Of a stretch of 64,000 nucleotides of DNA, positions 61,468 through 64,000 are shown piece by piece. The notes beneath the pieces were generated by a model. The model ran no database searches. It had not been told where the DNA came from and saw only the letters and a program-made list of their open reading frames with translations. The DNA is from Methanosarcina sp. KYL-1 (lineage in GTDB: Archaea; Halobacteriota; Methanosarcinia; Methanosarcinales; Methanosarcinaceae): assembly GCF_024372725.1 (NCBI RefSeq), contig NZ_VOUA01000001.1:186001-250000 (forward strand), read 5' to 3'. Both the position numbers and the translations under genes were made by a program. Position 1 is the first letter of the stretch; every line of letters begins with the position of its first letter.

Positions 61468-61504
61468 AATACAAGAAAAAGTAAAAAAGAAAAAGCCCTT
61501 CAAA

Positions 61505-61678
61505 TCACTTCACAAGGGCTTTTGCGGATCTCTTCATGAAGCGTCTCTTGTGACCTGATGAAGTGAAACGCTGTGCGGGCCCAGGGTGTGCCTTGTGGGC
61601 CTTTGACTTCTCGATCTTGATTACTCTTCCTTTTCTGCCTTTTGCTTTTATCCATTCAATGCTGCCGGTTTTGCCCAT
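61505..61678 (-). CDS. Small basic protein, 57 residues (DUF5350-like)
   Basis: It reads [20 protein letters not shown], then [20 protein letters not shown] and ends [13 protein letters not shown]. It is strongly basic with no acidic cluster or membrane segment, like a ribosome- or nucleic-acid-associated protein. I recall similar short MGKTGS proteins conserved in methanogens (DUF5350), with function unknown. GAGG sits 7 bases before the ATG at 61678; an ATG six bases further upstream is too close to that site. Confidence 0.75.
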   Translation of the reverse strand: MGKTGSIEWIKAKGRKGRVIKIEKSKAHKAHPGPAQRFTSSGHKRRFMKRSAKALVK

Positions 61679-62049
61679 TGTCATGCCTCGTTAATTTTCA
61701 ATCTGGATTTGCTATAGATTCAGTGATAATTTCTTCGTATCCCATATCTCTTTATTGCGGGCCACTGCTGACTGCCGCGGATTTCTATCCTTCTCAGCGA
61801 GCCCTGGCAATATAGCATCATGATACGATTAATATACAATCGATAATTTCTCAATGATCTTGATGAGAATTTCCAATGTCCATAATAGCCTGAAACTGTG
61901 AAATTATATGCTATCAAGCTTTGGGTTTATCATAAAAAGAAATGCTAGTAATTAAATGTTACGGACACGGACCTAAAATCGGACACAATATCTCTGAAAG
62001 AGGCATGCAAAATAGGTTACTAAGGTATAAATCGTGTAAGATATAAATA
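61679..62049. promoter_or_regulatory. Divergent promoter region
   Basis: About 370 AT-rich bases without a gene. Near the plus-strand gene, GTATAAATCGTGTAAG and ATATAAATAGTGTATG are 16-base direct repeats at 62023 and 62039, each containing a TATA-like core. The duplicated box could give two start sites close to the beginning of the YkgJ-type gene. Confidence 0.4.
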
Positions 62050-62790
62050 GTGTATGACTCTTTTTTGAAAAAGGTGATCAGCGTAAATAACAATTCCATT
62101 GAAACCAGGCTTGCAGAAGCAAAAGAGGAACTTACTGGCGTAAGGAGTTTCCCGGACCCGGAATTTGTCAGCATCATCAAAGAACTGGGGTTCAAATGCG
62201 AACTCTGCGCCCGCTGTTGTACGAAAGAGTTCAACGACCATGTCTTCCTGCTCGATGCAGACCTGGCAGTGATTCTGGAGATCGATCCCGATGCCCCCAT
62301 CCCTGCTCCTTATTACGAGTTTTGTGATCAGAAAGGCAGGTTCTATGTCTCGGGTTATGCCCTTAAAACAAAACCTGACGGTTCCTGCATCTTCCTGGAG
62401 AACAATCGCTGCAAAATATATGGGAGCCGCCCTTTAATCTGCAGGGTCTACCCCTATATGCTCCACAGAGAAGCCGACGAAACTGGTCGGGTGGACTGGA
62501 GGCAGATAAGCGGCTTAAACGAGCACGGGAGCTACCACTGCGATCTTTCGGATTCCGAATGCGAATCAATTGCCAGGGAGACAAAAGCATATGAAGAAGC
62601 CTACATTCGGCAGATTATAGGTTTTTTGGAGGCAGTGGATGCTCACTTTACGAAAAATGGCTTGAAGCATGTCCAGCGTACCTATGACCGCAGGATGAGG
62701 GACTTCTTGAAAGGGGGATGCGAACTCGAGGTCTTCGTATACAGGGAGGGTGGGTTTGAAAAACACCTGCTCAGGCCTAAAGCCGATTGA
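62050..62790 (+). CDS. YkgJ-family cysteine-cluster protein
   Basis: The protein is about 238-246 residues. The UPF0153/YkgJ pattern is present: FKCELCARCCTKEF (CxxCxxCC, near 49-62), GSCIFLENNRCKIYGSRPLI and CRVYPYML, which together should bind a metal or Fe-S cluster. The C-terminal half is helical and unassigned (EAYIRQIIGFLEAVDAHFTK). Family role is unclear; relatives are called Fe-S oxidoreductases without proof. Start: GTG 62050 lies very near the predicted transcription start; GTG 62074 is an alternative. Monocistronic. Confidence 0.85.
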   Translation: MYDSFLKKVISVNNNSIETRLAEAKEELTGVRSFPDPEFVSIIKELGFKCELCARCCTKEFNDHVFLLDADLAVILEIDPDAPIPAPYYEFCDQKGRFYVSGYALKTKPDGSCIFLENNRCKIYGSRPLICRVYPYMLHREADETGRVDWRQISGLNEHGSYHCDLSDSECESIARETKAYEEAYIRQIIGFLEAVDAHFTKNGLKHVQRTYDRRMRDFLKGGCELEVFVYREGGFEKHLLRPKAD

Positions 62791-62804
62791 TCGGGTTATG
62801 AAAA

Positions 62805-62934
62805 GCCGGGTAAAAAAGCAGAATAAAAAAGCAGAATAAAAAAGCAGAATAAAAAAGCCGGGTAAAAAAGCCGGGTAAAAAAGCAGAATAAAAAAGCAGA
62901 ATAAAAAAGCTGGGTAAAAAAGCAGAATAAAAAA
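62805..62934. repeat. Ten 13-base tandem repeats in two versions
   Basis: Units start every 13 bases from 62805. Version A is GCAGAATAAAAAA and version B is GCCGGGTAAAAAA (once GCTGGGT). Their order is B A A A B B A A B A. The array separates the YkgJ-type gene from the end of the reductase gene. Confidence 0.93.
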
Positions 62935-62954
62935 ATGATTAAACAGGGAAAGCT

Positions 62955-63641
62955 TCAGGTCCGCTTTCCTCTGACCTTCCATTTCAGGAGCATACCATCT
63001 TCGACTTTTTCGGCTGAGAGCAGTTCAAGTTCCAGAATTTCGTTTTCCTTAAACCCTTCTCCGTCCGTGAATGTGGGGGATGTCGCCCCTCCGATAATAA
63101 GGTTTCCTACGAAGGTATAGATCTCATCCGCCAGGCCTTCGGAGAGCATGCCCCAGTTCAGGGTTGCGCCTCCTTCGACCATCAGGGTGTTTATGCCCAT
63201 CTCCTTCAATTTCCTTGCAAGTGCGGAAAGGTCAACTTTCCGGTCTCCGGTTTTGATTACCAGGGCTTTTTCTTCTAACTTTTTGACTTTCTCAGCAGGG
63301 GCGGAATTTGAAACTGCAATGATCCTTTTTCCTTCCCCTTTTTTGAAAATGTCTGCTTCAAGTGGGGTCCTGGCAGCACTATCCACAATGATCCGGATGG
63401 GGTTCTCATCTTTACCGGCAGCTTTCCTGGCTGCCTTTCTCTCGGGAGACTTTACGGTGAGACTCGGGTCATCGGCCATTACGGTCCCGATCCCTACCAT
63501 GATGGCATCAGTCCCGGCCCGGAGTTCGTCAACCCGCTCAAAATCCAGTTTTCCCGAGATCCTTACCTGTTTCCTCTCCTTTGTTGAAAGCTTACCGTCA
63601 GCGGACATTGCTGAATTTATGAAAATAAAAGGCCTGTCCAT
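62955..63641 (-). CDS. Diaminohydroxyphosphoribosylamino-pyrimidine reductase (ArfC/RIB7 type)
   Basis: This 228-residue dihydrofolate-reductase-fold enzyme reduces the ribosyl side chain of 2,5-diamino-6-ribosylamino-pyrimidinone phosphate in archaeal and fungal riboflavin synthesis. Its marks are RPFIFINSAMSADGKLSTKE, DAIMVGIGTVMADDPSLTVK, NPIRIIVDSAARTPLEADIF, INTLMVEGGATLNWGMLSEG and NLIIGGATSPTF. It has no deaminase domain, as expected in archaea. AAGGAGTC precedes the ATG. Flavin and F420 synthesis both need this pathway in methanogens. Confidence 0.93.
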   Translation of the reverse strand: MDRPFIFINSAMSADGKLSTKERKQVRISGKLDFERVDELRAGTDAIMVGIGTVMADDPSLTVKSPERKAARKAAGKDENPIRIIVDSAARTPLEADIFKKGEGKRIIAVSNSAPAEKVKKLEEKALVIKTGDRKVDLSALARKLKEMGINTLMVEGGATLNWGMLSEGLADEIYTFVGNLIIGGATSPTFTDGEGFKENEILELELLSAEKVEDGMLLKWKVRGKRT

Positions 63642-63768
63642 TTTTTTGACTCCTTAAAAAAGTATGTTTTGGAAGGCCCAGCCTCGGGAAAAGGTGCCTT
63701 CCTTATTGTTTTTAAACAGGATGTTTTAAGGGCGTATTTTAATCAGAGTTTTTTGAACCTGATGTTTT

Positions 63769-63996
63769 TTACTCCGCTTCCATCAGTGGTTTCAGGAGGT
63801 CGCGGTCTCTTAAGAGGCCCTGGAGTTTTCGGTTTGCGTTGATGATGGGGATCTGGTCGATCCTGTTGCGTTTCATCTTCCGGGCGCAGTCACTGACCGA
63901 AGCGATATAAGTGGCAGTGATCGGTTCCCTTATCATAATGTCGCTGGCAAGCAGGTTCGGGACTTTGATCCTTGATACGCTGTAGTATATGCTCAT
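63769..63996 (-). CDS. CBS-domain protein, possibly cut by the window edge
   Basis: 75 residues are visible: IKVPNLLASDIMIREPITAT, then ASVSDCARKMKRNRIDQIPI and NRKLQGLLRDRDLLKPLM, which make one CBS motif. CBS motifs usually come in pairs, and only four bases remain before the window ends, so this may be the C-terminal part of a longer protein. If the ATG at 63996 is real, it is a single-CBS protein. The ligand is probably an adenine nucleotide (family knowledge). Confidence 0.6.
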   Translation of the reverse strand: MSIYYSVSRIKVPNLLASDIMIREPITATYIASVSDCARKMKRNRIDQIPIINANRKLQGLLRDRDLLKPLMEAE

Positions 63997-64000
63997 GGTG

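Noticed and set aside
60889-61503. 204-residue minus-strand frame with hydrophobic repeats (FCCLYWIY units)
   Set aside because: It is a translation of the 23/26-base repeat and then runs antisense through fluC; the apparent membrane helices are an artefact.

Overview
The window reads as a piece of chromosome from a methanogenic archaeon of the genus Methanosarcina or a very close relative. Supporting signs are archaeal-type genes (aIF1 of the SUI1 family, NreA, MetG with an archaeal zinc-knuckle layout, a NikR regulator, an ArfC-type riboflavin reductase), a class II CPD photolyase whose start, end and motifs follow the M. mazei enzyme as I remember it, PGF-CTERM and NosD-type surface proteins, AT-rich intergenic DNA with TATA boxes, and GGAGGT/GGTGATC-type ribosome binding sites. 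No rRNA, tRNA, IS element, prophage or CRISPR array was seen. Every complete gene except one ends in TAA or TGA.

Layout: 0-13 kb holds a truncated gene at the left edge, a dyad-repeat array, and an operon of a giant 3651-residue secreted protein plus a small PGF-CTERM protein. 13-25 kb holds metG, sppA, a four-gene glycan operon (two GH57-like proteins, an ACT-V4R regulator and a GH15 glucoamylase), and purL. 25-35 kb holds a small winged-helix protein, aIF1, an HTH-nreA pair, purC, an AAA ATPase-metallo-beta-lactamase-photolyase run, a peroxiredoxin and a membrane protein. 35-42 kb holds a UV-type DNA glycosylase, two zinc-finger/winged-helix paralogues flanking an AhpD-like gene, a PaaK/F390-synthetase-like ligase, nikR, a beta-helix surface protein with two in-frame amber codons, and an ArsR regulator. 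42-54 kb is rich in polyprenol-glycan membrane proteins: a GT2 plus LPG-synthase-like fusion, a DUF2298/YYY protein, an FAD oxidoreductase, an Agl23-like protein and UppP, interrupted by an aldehyde dehydrogenase. 54-64 kb holds a P-type Ca2+-ATPase, a CPA2 antiporter with a CBS protein, moaD-moeA, a structured-RNA candidate, a fluC pair, a small basic protein, a YkgJ-type cysteine-cluster protein, the ArfC/RIB7-type reductase and a CBS protein at the right edge.

The most unusual observations are: (1) the beta-helix gene at 40026-41249, whose ATG is followed at once by TAG and which has a second in-frame TAG at codon 117, in a window where no other gene ends in TAG, which raises pyrrolysine insertion or amber readthrough; (2) a compact RNA-like fold at 60204-60315 just after moeA with no family I can assign; (3) a GH57 paralogue that has lost two catalytic motifs beside an intact one; (4) a giant surface protein with a transglutaminase-like domain lacking its cysteine; (5) many short intergenic tandem repeats, nearly every one with a different unit, one forming a 193-base pure pyrimidine tract and another running into the end of the photolyase gene.
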